Assembly: GCA_003427395.1 (NCBI GenBank)
Contig: BFEA01000430.1
Coordinates: forward strand, 605,400 to 635,311
Origin: Chara braunii
Taxonomy: Eukaryota; Streptophyta; Charophyceae; Charales; Characeae
Reading direction: 5' to 3'
DNA: 29,912 nt
The notes under the pieces are model-generated. The model saw only the letters and a list, made by a program, of their open reading frames with translations, was not told where the DNA came from and ran no database searches. Of this stretch, positions 1 to 9,309 are shown piece after piece. The first letter of the stretch is position 1, and every line of letters starts with the position of its first letter. Made by a program: the position numbers and the translations under genes.

Positions 1-47
<47 letters not shown>
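1..47. repeat. (TG)n microsatellite
   Basis: An almost pure TG dinucleotide run opens the window, after which a short non-repeat stretch leads to the first LTR-X start at about 69. The run is cut by the window edge, so its full length is unknown. Confidence 0.95.
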
Positions 48-48
<1 letters not shown>

Positions 49-538
49 ACGACGGGATTTTCCAGTCCTCTGACGCCCAACCTCACGCCCAGCGCGACTT
101 CCTGATCGGAGTAGGATGGGGGCCCGAAAGTGCGAAAAGGGGTGTGCCAAGGATTTAATGAAAGTGGGGGTGGGGAGTCCCAGGTTGGAACTGAGATCTC
201 CTGTGGCAAGTTTCGGGGGTAAAAGCGCAAGATGGTATGTTCAGGTCGTACTTGGCGCTTTAAGATTTATAAGAAGGAAAATGAACCATCTCTTGTGGTT
301 TGTGCACAGAAGGAAAGCCGCAGATGTCGTGCAGCATAAGGCAGAGGGCATGTGCAGTGCATCCCGGATTTAAGATCCCGGGGTACTCTTCCGCAATCAC
401 AGCACCAATAGATCTAAACACTTGCATTCTCGAACAAAATTCCAACAACGTTGCCCCTGCCAACGAACTCAATTTTTGCCAGCTTCAAAACCCGAAAATG
501 GAAATCACCATCTGCTCTGGTTTCGCCTTCGCGGTTGG

Positions 539-970
539 TCATGTGGTTCGACCATTTGTCGGTGCCGCACGGCTTCGGTTCAGGCTTGCCGAGCGATTTT
601 CAAGGCTCGCTATGCCTGGTGTCGTCGGCACCTTTCGCACGGTTTGAGGGGCCAATAGCGGGCTATGGAATTCCACGGCACCACCGTGAGCTGGTAATAT
701 GGAAGGAGGAGGTGAAAGGGAGGGAAACTGGTCGTAATAACGACGAAGCCGCGTGTTGAAAGTATCCGGGTAGTCGGGGCCCCTAGGATCGTTAGTTATG
801 GCACAATGAAAGTCCCTTGCGCACAATCGGTCGTTCTTTGTCGGACAGGGGAATTCCGAATTTCTTAACTTCCCCCGCTGTCTGAGTTGTTCATTTTCCC
901 AGTATTTGCGATATTCCGGGTCCCTTAGGCTCTCACGATCGGACATCCAAGAGGAAAATCTCACAGCCAT
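539..970 (-). other. Longest open frame in LTR-X copy 1 (probably non-coding)
   Basis: A 143-codon open frame on the minus strand lies in the LTR-X segment that recurs at about 4650-4990, 19060-19370, 23590-23690 and 25600-25930. Peptides such as FPCPTKNDRLCARDFH and FPFLTEQDRLCARDFH recur in copies 1 and 4, and FPCLTRNGRLCLRDFH in copy 7. This can be explained by the shared DNA repeat, and each frame is short and differently bounded. I do not recognise a domain. It could be a remnant of a coding region captured in the LTR, but I would not annotate a gene. Confidence 0.3.
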
Positions 971-1557
971 ATCTGTTTAGTAAGCTCGGTCCCCTACATC
1001 CTTATACGGGGTAAAGGCTGACCCATGCGGAAAAGCACGTAAGTGGCGACTCGGCTTTCTCAAGATCGTGGACGTATGCGAGCGAGCACGTGAGAAACGG
1101 CGAATTGGCTCAGTGTACCAATCGAGTTTGGCATATATGCAAATATCCTATTCATGCTATGTTGGGTGAAATATCCTTATTACATGCCACATGTTTGACG
1201 AAAAGGAGGGGGAAAGAGGGGAAAGGACAATCAGCTTCTTGGTGATCGAAAGCTAACGATTAAACCCAAATATTCATAACGAGCACTTTCAATCAGATCT
1301 GAGTGTATAGCTCACACAAGTGAATGGTAGACAAGGACGAAGCACGCATCGCAAACAACATTGGAAAATCGAAGAGATCACTAATTAAAAAGGGAATTCA
1401 AATTCATTTCATACATACATACGGAGTAAAAACGACAAGGAAAATCCGAAACGATTTACAAAGAGAAGTTCAAAAAGGCCGCGATAAAATCGGCCATATC
1501 AGGATCCAAAATTATACAGATGAACAAAGGAAAGAACCTCATCTCACGCCCACAACT

Positions 1558-1560
<3 letters not shown>

Positions 1561-1635
<75 letters not shown>
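1561..1635. repeat. (CT)n microsatellite inside LTR-X copy 1
   Basis: About 75 bp of pure CT/TC. The same tract sits at the same position in copies 2, 4, 6 and 7, so it is part of the LTR rather than an independent microsatellite. Its apparent Ser-Leu and Arg-Glu repeat peptides on the two strands are not genes. Confidence 0.97.
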
Positions 1636-1637
<2 letters not shown>

Positions 1638-2694
1638 CCCCCGATACCGGCAGTCCGTCGCCGCGTATCAACATAGAGTTGCCACCCTGCTTGGTTCGAG
1701 CATGCAAGTCAGGTTCGCCCGTGCGCCACAGTCCGTCGCCTGTGTGTCTGAAATTGGATTTAACGTGGGTTTCGCGTTGAAAAATTCAACGCGCGTTGAA
1801 TTCGGAAATTAACGGGGTCCAGGATGATTGTTTTCCTAGGCTAAACATTATGCAAAAAAAAAACAAAAAATATGGAGTTGTAGGTTTTGTTGAGGACTAC
1901 AACCTTGTATTTTGCTTTTTTTTTTTTGATGCTTAAATCTATTTTTTTTAAATTAAAAACATAAACACACAATGAAAAAACAAAAACGAAAATGAAATGA
2001 GTGTTTTTGTTTTGGGTTTCACACAGATTTTTTAAGGGCTAAAACAAAAATAAAAAAAACAAATAAAAAATATAGGGTTGTAGATCTTTCAAAGATGTAC
2101 AACAATTTATTTTTTATTTTATTTTTTTGGAACTTCGTGTATTTAAAAAAAAATCAAAACCATAAAAAGCAAATTAGAAAAAGGAAAAAAACACACACAC
2201 GCACACAAAATTGGGCCTGTAGCAGGTTGCATGAGTCTGGCGTTAGTTGGTTGAGGGAACCCAGGTCCTAGGCCGCCTGTGTGAATGTATGGAAAGCAGG
2301 CCCTCGGCTGGATACGGGTACTGGGCCAAACACAGGCCAAAGGCAGTTGGGGGCATGCAACCACCTCAGGCCCAAGGCCTGTTCCCCGTTCGTGCTGTGC
2401 CTCAAGCTACCGGGGCCTACTGGAAGCTTCCTGGGACTAAACACAGGCAGGCCACTTCGATATAGCAAAGGGCCTGCCTCCGCATTGGGCATTCGGGTGC
2501 TGGCTGCATGCTGCGTAAGCGCTGCCGCGCTTTAGCTCGTGCCACTCACGCAGGAAGGAGCAGGCAACCATAGCCGCGCTGCGCTGCTGTAAGCTCGGTG
2601 TGGCGCAGGGTGGTCCTTGGGTGCAAGTGGAATCTGTGTATTGGGGAACGAGGTTGTGAGTAAGGTGAGACACACTCTCACGCGCAGGCACAAA

Positions 2695-2960
2695 CACACT
2701 TACACTTACACACACACACACTTACAAACACACNCATACACACACACACTTACAAACACACACATACACATACACACACACACTTACAAACACACACATA
2801 CACTTACAAGCACAGACACACACACACACACTTACAAACACACACATACATAAACACATGCGCATACTTTCATATTCATGCACAGACACACTCTCACGGA
2901 AGGCACACACATACACAGATACGCACACACACACCACGCCTACACACACACAACTGGGGC
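2695..2960. repeat. CA-rich minisatellite
   Basis: Runs of CA are interrupted regularly by TTACAAA and ATACA, giving a higher-order unit of the form CACTTACAAACACACACAT repeated several times. One undetermined base lies inside at 2733. The Thr-His repeat peptides read from it are artefacts of the repeat. Confidence 0.9.
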
Positions 2961-3011
2961 GTTGGGGGTTGGGGGATGTGGGGGCGGATGGGAGGTGCTT
3001 CAGGGGTTGGG

Positions 3012-3016
<5 letters not shown>

Positions 3017-3043
<27 letters not shown>

Positions 3044-3052
3044 NNCNNNGGN
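3017..3052. repeat. Poly-T run followed by undetermined bases
   Basis: A T homopolymer of about 27 nt ends in a cluster of Ns (3044-3052), with further single Ns at 3089 and 3121. Homopolymer slippage probably prevented a clean consensus. If the insertion at 1740-3202 is a retroposon on the minus strand, this could be its poly-A tail, but the tail is internal rather than terminal, so this is weak. Confidence 0.8.
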
Positions 3053-4111
3053 CACGTGTTCCGGACCCCGCGCATCAATTCCGTTTTTNCGAAAAGCGCG
3101 GGAGCGGCCCATTTTCGCGTNTAACGCGAATTCAACGGGATTTTTTGGAGTTTAACAGGATTCAACGGGAGTTTAATTCCCCCGTTCTGCGTTAAAAAGA
3201 TACACAGTCCGTCGCTGCCTCGCACATCAACTTCGCATACCTGACACCAGCTCGTCGGATCGCCCAACTCTCACACTCACTTACCTTCCAAACTTGCTCG
3301 TTAGCCGACCCTCACTGATCACGCTAATCTCGAAATTCTTAGAGAGAAAACTAATCGCGCTTGCGGAATTTATAGCGTGCATGTTTGCGCGAAGGATACA
3401 AGATTAAGCTCATGCAGACAGAAGGGGAAGAGAGGAAGTGCCTACGTTTGCATGGCCAGGCCGCGGCGTGGGGGATAGAGCCACTCTCCGCGCATCGAGC
3501 TGGGCATGCAAGCGTAGGAACGAATCAGGTCGGGGAAGAAGGTGTGCATGCGCGGGCGAACACAAGGCAGGAAGAGGGAAGAATGCGAAGGACATCAAGA
3601 ACAAGAATATTACAGTTGCGATCACACACGTCAGAACTTTATAGTTACGCGCAAGATGAAGGCGCAAAAAGAAGTCAGAACCAGATCTTGTCGCGACAAG
3701 GCGTGCGTAAGCAGGAAGCGTCGCGCAACAAAATTTAGAAAGTGCCTAAATTTCTTGCTTGAGTCCTATTTGCAAAAGAAAATTACGAATAGAAAAACAA
3801 TTCCGAGAGCCCATGGGGGTTCGACATCAGTTGAAAATTCAAATATGATATTCCTGCGCAATGATCGCACCCAGATTCCCAGTGCTCCCAGCAGAATAAG
3901 AAAGAAGCTATGGTATATTTATCTCTCGCGCTCGCTAAGGCGCAACTACCCAACCATTAGCACAGGATTTTTCCGACACCGATCCGACAACTTCTAGCAG
4001 GAAACAAAAAAGAAACGAGGGTATCCATGTAATTAGCTCGCCCGACCCGTCATATCTCCCCAAACAGCTTCGCGCAGACATTCGCGCAGTTACAGAAAAT
4101 GGTTCGTCACA

Positions 4112-4274
4112 ATCCCATCTCCTTCCCTGCCAGGTTTGAGGGATCCAATCTCACTACATCATATTCAATTGTTTTGTGCCACCCGATCATGCCACATGAT
4201 CCAGTTCCAGGCCACACTACTTTTATTATCATCATTGACACTCGTAGCACCATTGTCTATCTCACCCTCTGCAT
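4112..4274. other. Spacer between LTR-X copies 1 and 2
   Basis: A 163-bp non-repetitive stretch separates the CGTCACA end of copy 1 from the TGTGACG start of copy 2. I see no primer-binding site, polypurine tract or gene in it. Confidence 0.6.
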
Positions 4275-6648
4275 TGTGACGCCCAAACCTCACGCCCAGT
4301 GCGACTCCCTGGCCGGAGTGAGATGGCGGCCTGGAAGTGTGAAAAGGGGGTGTGCCAAGGATTTTTGGAAAGTGGGGGTGGATTCCCATGTTGGAACTGA
4401 GATCTCCGATGACAAGTTTAGGGGTAGTGTTGCAAGATGGTATGCGAAGACCGTTTCTGGGATATTATTCTCTGCCAGTTGCGTCGCGGTGGTCGGTTCC
4501 TCATCTGGAGAACCAGTGGGTCGCGATGGCTACCGTGCGGTTTGAGCAGTTGTTGGCGCCGCTCGATTCCGGTTCGGGTTTGCCGGGTAATTTTTGAAGC
4601 TCGATACTCCAGTGCCGCTGGCACTTTTCGCACGGTGTGCGAGGCCAATAGCGTGCTATGAAATTCCACGGTACCACTGTGAGTTGGTGGTAGGGAAGGA
4701 GAAGATGGAAGAGAGGAAAATTGGTATAATAACGACGAAGCCCGGAGATATGTAATATCGAGTGTTGTCAGTATCCGGGTAGTCCGGGCCCCAGGGGTCG
4801 TTAGTTATGACCCAGTGAAAATCCCTTGCGCACAGTCGATCGTTCTACGTCAGACAGGGGAATTATGGGTTTCTCAGGTTTCCTCTCCGTCTGAGTTGTT
4901 CGTCCTTCCAGTATTCGCGATACTCCGGGTCCCTCAGGCTCTTACGATTGGTGATCCAAGAGGGGGTTCTTATAGCCATATCCGATTAGTCAACTCTGTC
5001 TCCCGCATCCTCATGATGAGTCGGGATCGAAGTCGACTCATGCAGACGTGCGCGTGCGCTATAACTCGGTTACCTCGAGATCTCGCTCGTACGCAAGCGT
5101 GCGCATGAACGAAAGTGGATCAGACTCGGGTTTCTCGTGCCTGTGTGTCGATGGTATCCTACCCGCATGCAACTATCCTACTCCTACTATTTCGGGTGAA
5201 ATTCAGTCATTACATTCGCATTCGTGTCGTTCATGTGATGAAGGAAAAGAGAAGGAGGAGGGGACGGGGGGGAAGGGGGCAATCACAACATTCTCGGTGA
5301 TCCGATAGACAAATCCAGACGTCCATAGCAAGTATTTCAGATCGGACCCGGAACTATTGCTCAACACAGATGGATACTAAGAAAAGTGACGAGTTAACTA
5401 GACATGCACCATGGAACAAGAGGAGAGAGAAATCCAAAAAAGATCGCAAAAGACAAGGTGTTCGCATCCGTTCCATGCATACACACGAAGCAAACGACAA
5501 CGAAGATCCGACACGATTTACCAAAAAAGTGCAAGAGGGCCGCAAAAAAATCGGCCAAAGTAGAAACCAAAATTATACAGATGAAAAGGAAGAAGAGACC
5601 TCATCCCACACACAACTGCTCTCTCTCTTTTTTTCTCTCTCTCTACACTCCCCAATGCAGGCAGTCCGTCGCCGCGCATCAACACAGCGTCGTCACCTCG
5701 CTTGGTTCGAGCAGGCAAGCCACAGTCCGTCGCGTCCCGCACGTCAACCCCGCACACCCGACACCAGCTCGTCGGATCGCCCAACTCTCTCATCGATTCA
5801 CCTTTCAAGTTGACTCGTTAACCGACCCTCACTGATCGCAGTAACTCCAAATTTATAAAGAGCAAAGTAATCGCGCTTGTGAAATTTATAGCATGCATGC
5901 TTGCGCGAAGGATACGGGATTAAGACCAAGTGGTCAGAAGGAGAGGAGAGGAAGAGCCTACGTCTGCATGGCCAGGTCACGACGTGGGGGTCGTAGCTGC
6001 ACTCCACGGATCGATCTGGTCATGTAGGCATTCATGCCAATTAGGACAGAGCATTAAACATGCAAGACAAAGAAGGAGAAGGCGGGCAAACACGAGGAAA
6101 TAAGGAAAGAAGAAAGATACAGTTACAATCTCGTATGCCAAAAGCGTCAGTTGCACAAGATTATAGGCGTGATCCAGTCAGAGCCCAGTTCCCAGCGCAA
6201 CAAGATGCGTGTAAGTGCGGCATAACAAAATTCTGAGTACCTAACTTCCTAACCTAAGTCCTAAATGCAAAAGGAGATTATGAGGACCCCAAAAACAATT
6301 CCGCGAGACCGTGGGGGCTCGACATCAAATGAAAATTCAAAAAAACCCAAAAACGATATTCCCACACGATGATCGCACCAAAATTCCCTAGTGCTCACAA
6401 TAGAACAAGAAAGAAGCCATGGCAACCGTTGGCCATCGCGCTCGCTAAGGCGAGGTTATCCAATCGTCAACGCGGGACTTTTCCGACACAAATCCGACAG
6501 ATTGTCACAGAAAAAAAAAAGAAACGAGGGCATCCATGCAATTTGCCCGACCGGACCATCCTTCCACAGTTCATTCATTCCACCCATCCATTTCCCCAAG
6601 GCAGCTTCGCGCAGAAAGTCGCGCGATTACAAAAAATGGTTCGTCACA
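4275..6648. mobile_element. LTR-X copy 2, complete solo LTR-like repeat
   Basis: The best uninterrupted copy, 2374 bp, running from TGTGACGCCC to CGTCACA. It carries the full set of family landmarks: the CACGCCCAG start block, TCCGGGTAGTCCGGGCCCC near 4775, a shortened CT tract (5619-5644), CAGTCCGTCGCCGCGCATC, AGCTCGTCGGATCGCCCAA, TTTATAG (5885-5891), GGGGGCTCGACATC near 6312 and the GCGCAGAAAGTCGCGCG tail. The bases flanking its two ends do not match, so either the target duplication has decayed or this was one LTR of a longer element. There is no coding capacity beyond short chance frames. Confidence 0.85.
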
Positions 6649-6657
6649 TATGTGACG
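6642..6657. repeat. 16-bp perfect palindrome at LTR-X end
   Basis: CGTCACATATGTGACG is a perfect palindrome formed by the CGTCACA end of LTR-X copy 2, two bases, and a second TGTGACG that looks like another LTR-X start. Beyond TGTGACGCC the right side no longer matches the LTR, so only a very short piece could be present. Confidence 0.8.
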
Positions 6658-6990
6658 CCTAGGGGGTTCCAATCTTGAGCAAGCTCCTGCTTGCTTTCTC
6701 ATCAGGTGAAAGGCGCCGATCGGTTTGTCTAATGATCGACGTGGAACCGACACGTGCCACTTACCGTAGGATCTGAGTGTGGAAGTCATCAAACGTGGCA
6801 TGCGTGCGCTCAATTGAAAACGATGCCTGGGAGGCTGGGAAAGGTAATCTAATTACGGGTGGGGGAAATGGTGGATAGACTTGGGGGAAAGGAGGCACGA
6901 AGCGGTAAATTTCCTCGTCACTGGAGGGGAGTAGGACGTAATGAATGAAGCGATGAATGCGGGGAAAACGAGGGTGCCGACGTTGATGGG

Positions 6991-7153
6991 GGATAGAGGC
7001 GAGGTAGTTAGGGTAGAGAGTGCAGAGGGTGCGGCGGATGGCAGCGTGGAGATCGTCATATTCTTCGCACACAGGGATCGTGCCCGCGATGACGCAATAG
7101 ACCTCAATATTATTATACTCCTGTCAATCCACATTAAAAAGAAGGACATGGAG
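6991..7153. repeat. 163-bp direct repeat, left copy (artefact)
   Basis: Identical to 7192-7354 by base-by-base comparison. The two copies are separated only by paired transposase mosaic ends. The genome very probably has one copy. Confidence 0.95.
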
Positions 7154-7191
7154 CTGTCTCTTATACACATCTAGATGTGTATAAGAGACAG
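7154..7191. other. Tn5 mosaic-end junction adapter (library artefact)
   Basis: The 19-bp Tn5 mosaic end CTGTCTCTTATACACATCT (7154-7172) is followed directly by its reverse complement (7173-7191), making a 38-bp perfect palindrome. This is the known junction of Nextera mate-pair libraries. It is sequencing adapter left in the assembly, not a natural transposon. It adds the spurious peptide ends SLIHI and MCIRD to frames crossing it. Confidence 0.97.
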
Positions 7192-7354
7192 GGATAGAGG
7201 CGAGGTAGTTAGGGTAGAGAGTGCAGAGGGTGCGGCGGATGGCAGCGTGGAGATCGTCATATTCTTCGCACACAGGGATCGTGCCCGCGATGACGCAATA
7301 GACCTCAATATTATTATACTCCTGTCAATCCACATTAAAAAGAAGGACATGGAG
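7192..7354. repeat. 163-bp direct repeat, right copy (artefact)
   Basis: Second identical copy of 6991-7153 immediately after the adapter junction. Together adapter and duplicate add 201 bp to copy A. Once they are discounted, copy A (7005-8481) and copy B (10128-11402) have almost equal lengths. Confidence 0.95.
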
Positions 7355-7508
7355 GGGGAAGGAAGTATCGAGCGAGCGAGTAGTAGTGTGCGGGAAGATG
7401 GTGACCAGAAGGCGGGTGGTGTAACGGTGATAGAAGAGGGAGAGTGGAAACGGTTGCCACCCATCGAGGAATGGGGGTCGTCCTGGGAGCTGTCGGAGGG
7501 TGAGGAAG

Positions 7509-9123
7509 TCATGGGGACGACGGGATAACGACCGGGCCTGAAGCCCGAGTGCTTACGTCTCGACGTAAACGAAGGGTTGCGGGTCGAACTGAGGACTGTG
7601 GGGAGGATTGGAAAGGCGACTTGCTTCTTCGGCGGCCCCGACTTCTTGATCCCTCTGCGGTGGCGCCTCCATCTCTTTCGTCTTCTTCCCGCGGCGGTTT
7701 TGGATTGTGCGTCGGATCACCCCGCATCAGTTGCAGTCACTGTGGTGGCCCTCCTGATTCTTCGATCGACCGCTTTCCTTTTGCGGCTGCCCGTTTCCTC
7801 TGCGGCGAGTCTGCGCCACGGCCTCTCTTTCTTCTCTGCTCAATTCGTCGGGACCACTCGACTCACCCGATCCACCTTCTTCTTCCTTCGACTCCGCCCG
7901 CCCTGAATTGACCCCTTCCTACTCGACGTCCTCCGATTCTTGATAATCAGGATCGTTTGATTCAGCCCCCGATTTCTCCTCTTCTGGCGTCGTCTCTCCT
8001 TCCGTATACTAAAGGTGACCGCCCTCCTCCTCCTCTTCGACTCCCTCGCTGGTTTTTCCTATATGAACGTGCCGGATGACTGGGTCCCACGTGGAGAGAT
8101 CAGTGACGTCGACGCTCAGGTATGCACCTCTCGAGGGTAAGTAGTAACGACACTCCTCCAATTCCATGCAGGTGAACCAAAGAAGATGTGGCTCCAGGGT
8201 ATGAGCAAGTGTGGATGTCCCTGGCTTCTCGTCATAATGTGAGAGGATCTCCAATGACAAATCGTCCAACACTTGGGTAAGAAGCACCAGCATCTTCTGT
8301 AATGGAGCTCAAATGGTCGCCACGCACTTCTCCGAATAAGATCCCCAAAAAATCTCCCTCTGTCGCCGTTCTCCACCCTGGACGAGCAGCAACTCCACCT
8401 CGTCGTCCGGGATCTCGTCCTCCAAACTCCGGTCTGCGAGTTCCGCCCAATGGAAGGTGACCTTGAGGAGGCAAAAACTGAGCGCCACGTAGGTTCGCCA
8501 CCACCACGTCCACTTGGTCGCATCGTGAATCGGCACATCCAATTCGCAATGCTTGATTGTAAAGGACAAAGACGCTTCCTCGAGAGATTGTCTAAACGTG
8601 GGAACATCAGAGGGGAGGCTGAAGGTAGAGACGCGGTGGCGGTTCATTGAGGCCGAGCGAAGGGGCGAAGCACTGGGAGGGTGACCTCTGGCGCAGTGGA
8701 GGAGACCCGAACCTGAAGATCGATGTCGTTCGTCGTTACGACGTGATTGAGCGGTCGAGCCAATAGTTGCACCCACTCACTCGTAAGGCGCGCTGCCCAA
8801 TCCCGTAGTTGTCGAAGGACGACGGTATGCCGTGCTGGGTGCAGTGTCGTAATGTCGCTTGTAAAAACGACAATGACCGACATGTGGCTCTCACCGGGTG
8901 GGGATAGGCACAAAAAGGATGACACCTCAGCCAACACTCGTGCCACCCCAGACTGTCCGAATCGGAACTTTGTCGCCGCGTGGATGACCGCTGTACTAAA
9001 GAAGGCCACGAATCGGAGAAGATCTGGACTCAACTGGGGATGCTGTACTTGTCGGATCGCCGAGAAGGCTCCCTCGGGCACCATCAGACGGTTGCTGATC
9101 ACCTGCTCCGTCGAAAAGCTCAT
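7509..9123 (-). pseudogene. Copy A of an unidentified ORF (frameshifted)
   Basis: The most complete version of a protein-like sequence present twice in the window. A plausible start is the ATG at 9121-9123 (MSFSTEQVISNRLMVPEGAF). That frame stops at 8644-8646 in an ATGA where another frame begins (MNRHRVSTFSLPSDVPTF). Later parts are tryptophan-rich (WTWWWRTYVALSFCLL) and acidic (ADRSLEDEIPDDEVE), then come LTQVLDDLSLEI, LSTWDPVIRH, a run of glutamates and a basic Arg/Ser tail ending near 7509. Compared with copy B it lacks one base near 8387 and two bases near 8300, so it cannot make one continuous protein. It lies downstream of the integrase relic on the same strand, the place where some Ty3-type elements carry an extra ORF. 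I recognise no known domain. Confidence 0.55.
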
Positions 9124-9309
9124 GGCGATGGAGCTGGGATCGAGGACGGTGATGGGGAGAGAAAAGAGGACTCTAGAGAGTCGTCGTCCTCTTCCTGACC
9201 GAGGGACGATGCAGATGATGGAGGAGAAGGGGAAGAGGGGAGAGGACGAAGGTAGGACACATTCGAATGATCGGTCGAGCCGATCGACTCCCCGACACCT
9301 CCGGCGCAA

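Larger units (their letters stand above)
1740..3202. mobile_element. Unclassified ~1.46-kb insertion in LTR-X copy 1
   Basis: The LTR-X sequence stops after CACAGTCCGTCGC at 1727-1739 and resumes with the same 13 bases at 3203-3215, so the 1463 bp between are an insertion flanked by a 13-bp target duplication. The contents are an A/T-rich block with two hairpins 200 bp apart (1877-1903, 2077-2103), a GC-rich stretch (2200-2660), a CA-rich minisatellite, a G-rich stretch, a poly-T run and several undetermined bases. A target duplication of this length with a homopolymer tract would suit a LINE/SINE-type insertion, but I recognise no reverse transcriptase. Ambiguous bases near 3044-3052 show the assembly is poor here. 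Confidence 0.6.
69..4111. mobile_element. LTR-X copy 1 (solo LTR-like, interrupted)
   Basis: First member of a dispersed ~2.4-kb repeat. The left end is TCTGACGCCC (other copies TGTGACGCCC) and the right end is CGTCACA at 4105-4111, so the termini form a 7-bp inverted repeat with TG...CA ends, the hallmark of an LTR. Shared landmarks in order are the CACGCCCAGCG start block, a segment near 660-960 shared with other copies, a CT tract (1561-1635), the repeated CAGTCCGTCGC block, a conserved TTTATAG (3369-3375) and the CGCGCAG...GGTTCGTCACA tail. The copy is split by an insertion at 1740-3202; without it the LTR would be about 2.6 kb. No internal gag/pol region follows. Sense orientation is not certain because both ends look alike; the strand is left open. 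Confidence 0.8.
6761..7370 (-). pseudogene. Copy A, downstream ORF (unknown protein)
   Basis: The minus-strand frame contains the segment VYCVIAGTIPVCEEYDDLHA followed by an AIRRTLCTLYPN stretch, then a proline/arginine-rich tail ending at 6761. The same segment exists in copy B near 11310-11400 as VYCVIAGIIPACEEYDDFRA, with mostly conservative changes, which hints that this frame was once translated. In copy B the frame ends shortly after at a TAG. In copy A the frame is broken by the artefactual adapter and 163-bp duplicate at 7154-7354. It may be a separate ORF or a 3' exon of the ORF upstream on the same strand. I recognise no family. Confidence 0.45.
7005..8481 (-). repeat. Arm A of a ~1.28-kb inverted repeat
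   Basis: This segment matches 10128-11402 in the opposite orientation over its whole length, apart from the 201-bp artefact. The arms are clearly diverged by substitutions and small indels, so this is an old duplication or two separate insertions rather than a recent copy. Confidence 0.8.

Noticed and set aside
1324-1812. 162-codon open frame with a Ser-Leu repeat
   Set aside because: It reads through the CT tract of LTR-X; the opposite strand gives an Arg-Glu repeat. Both follow from the microsatellite.
2617-3267. Thr-His and Cys-Val repeat frames
   Set aside because: They are translations of the CA minisatellite and contain unknown residues from Ns.
7154-7191. Natural Tn5/IS50 insertion
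   Set aside because: Only paired 19-bp mosaic ends are present with no transposase, and the flanking duplicate is 163 bp, not the 9 bp made by Tn5.
7175-7528. 117-codon plus-strand frame beginning MCIRD
   Set aside because: It starts inside the Tn5 adapter and runs antisense to the conserved frame of copy A.
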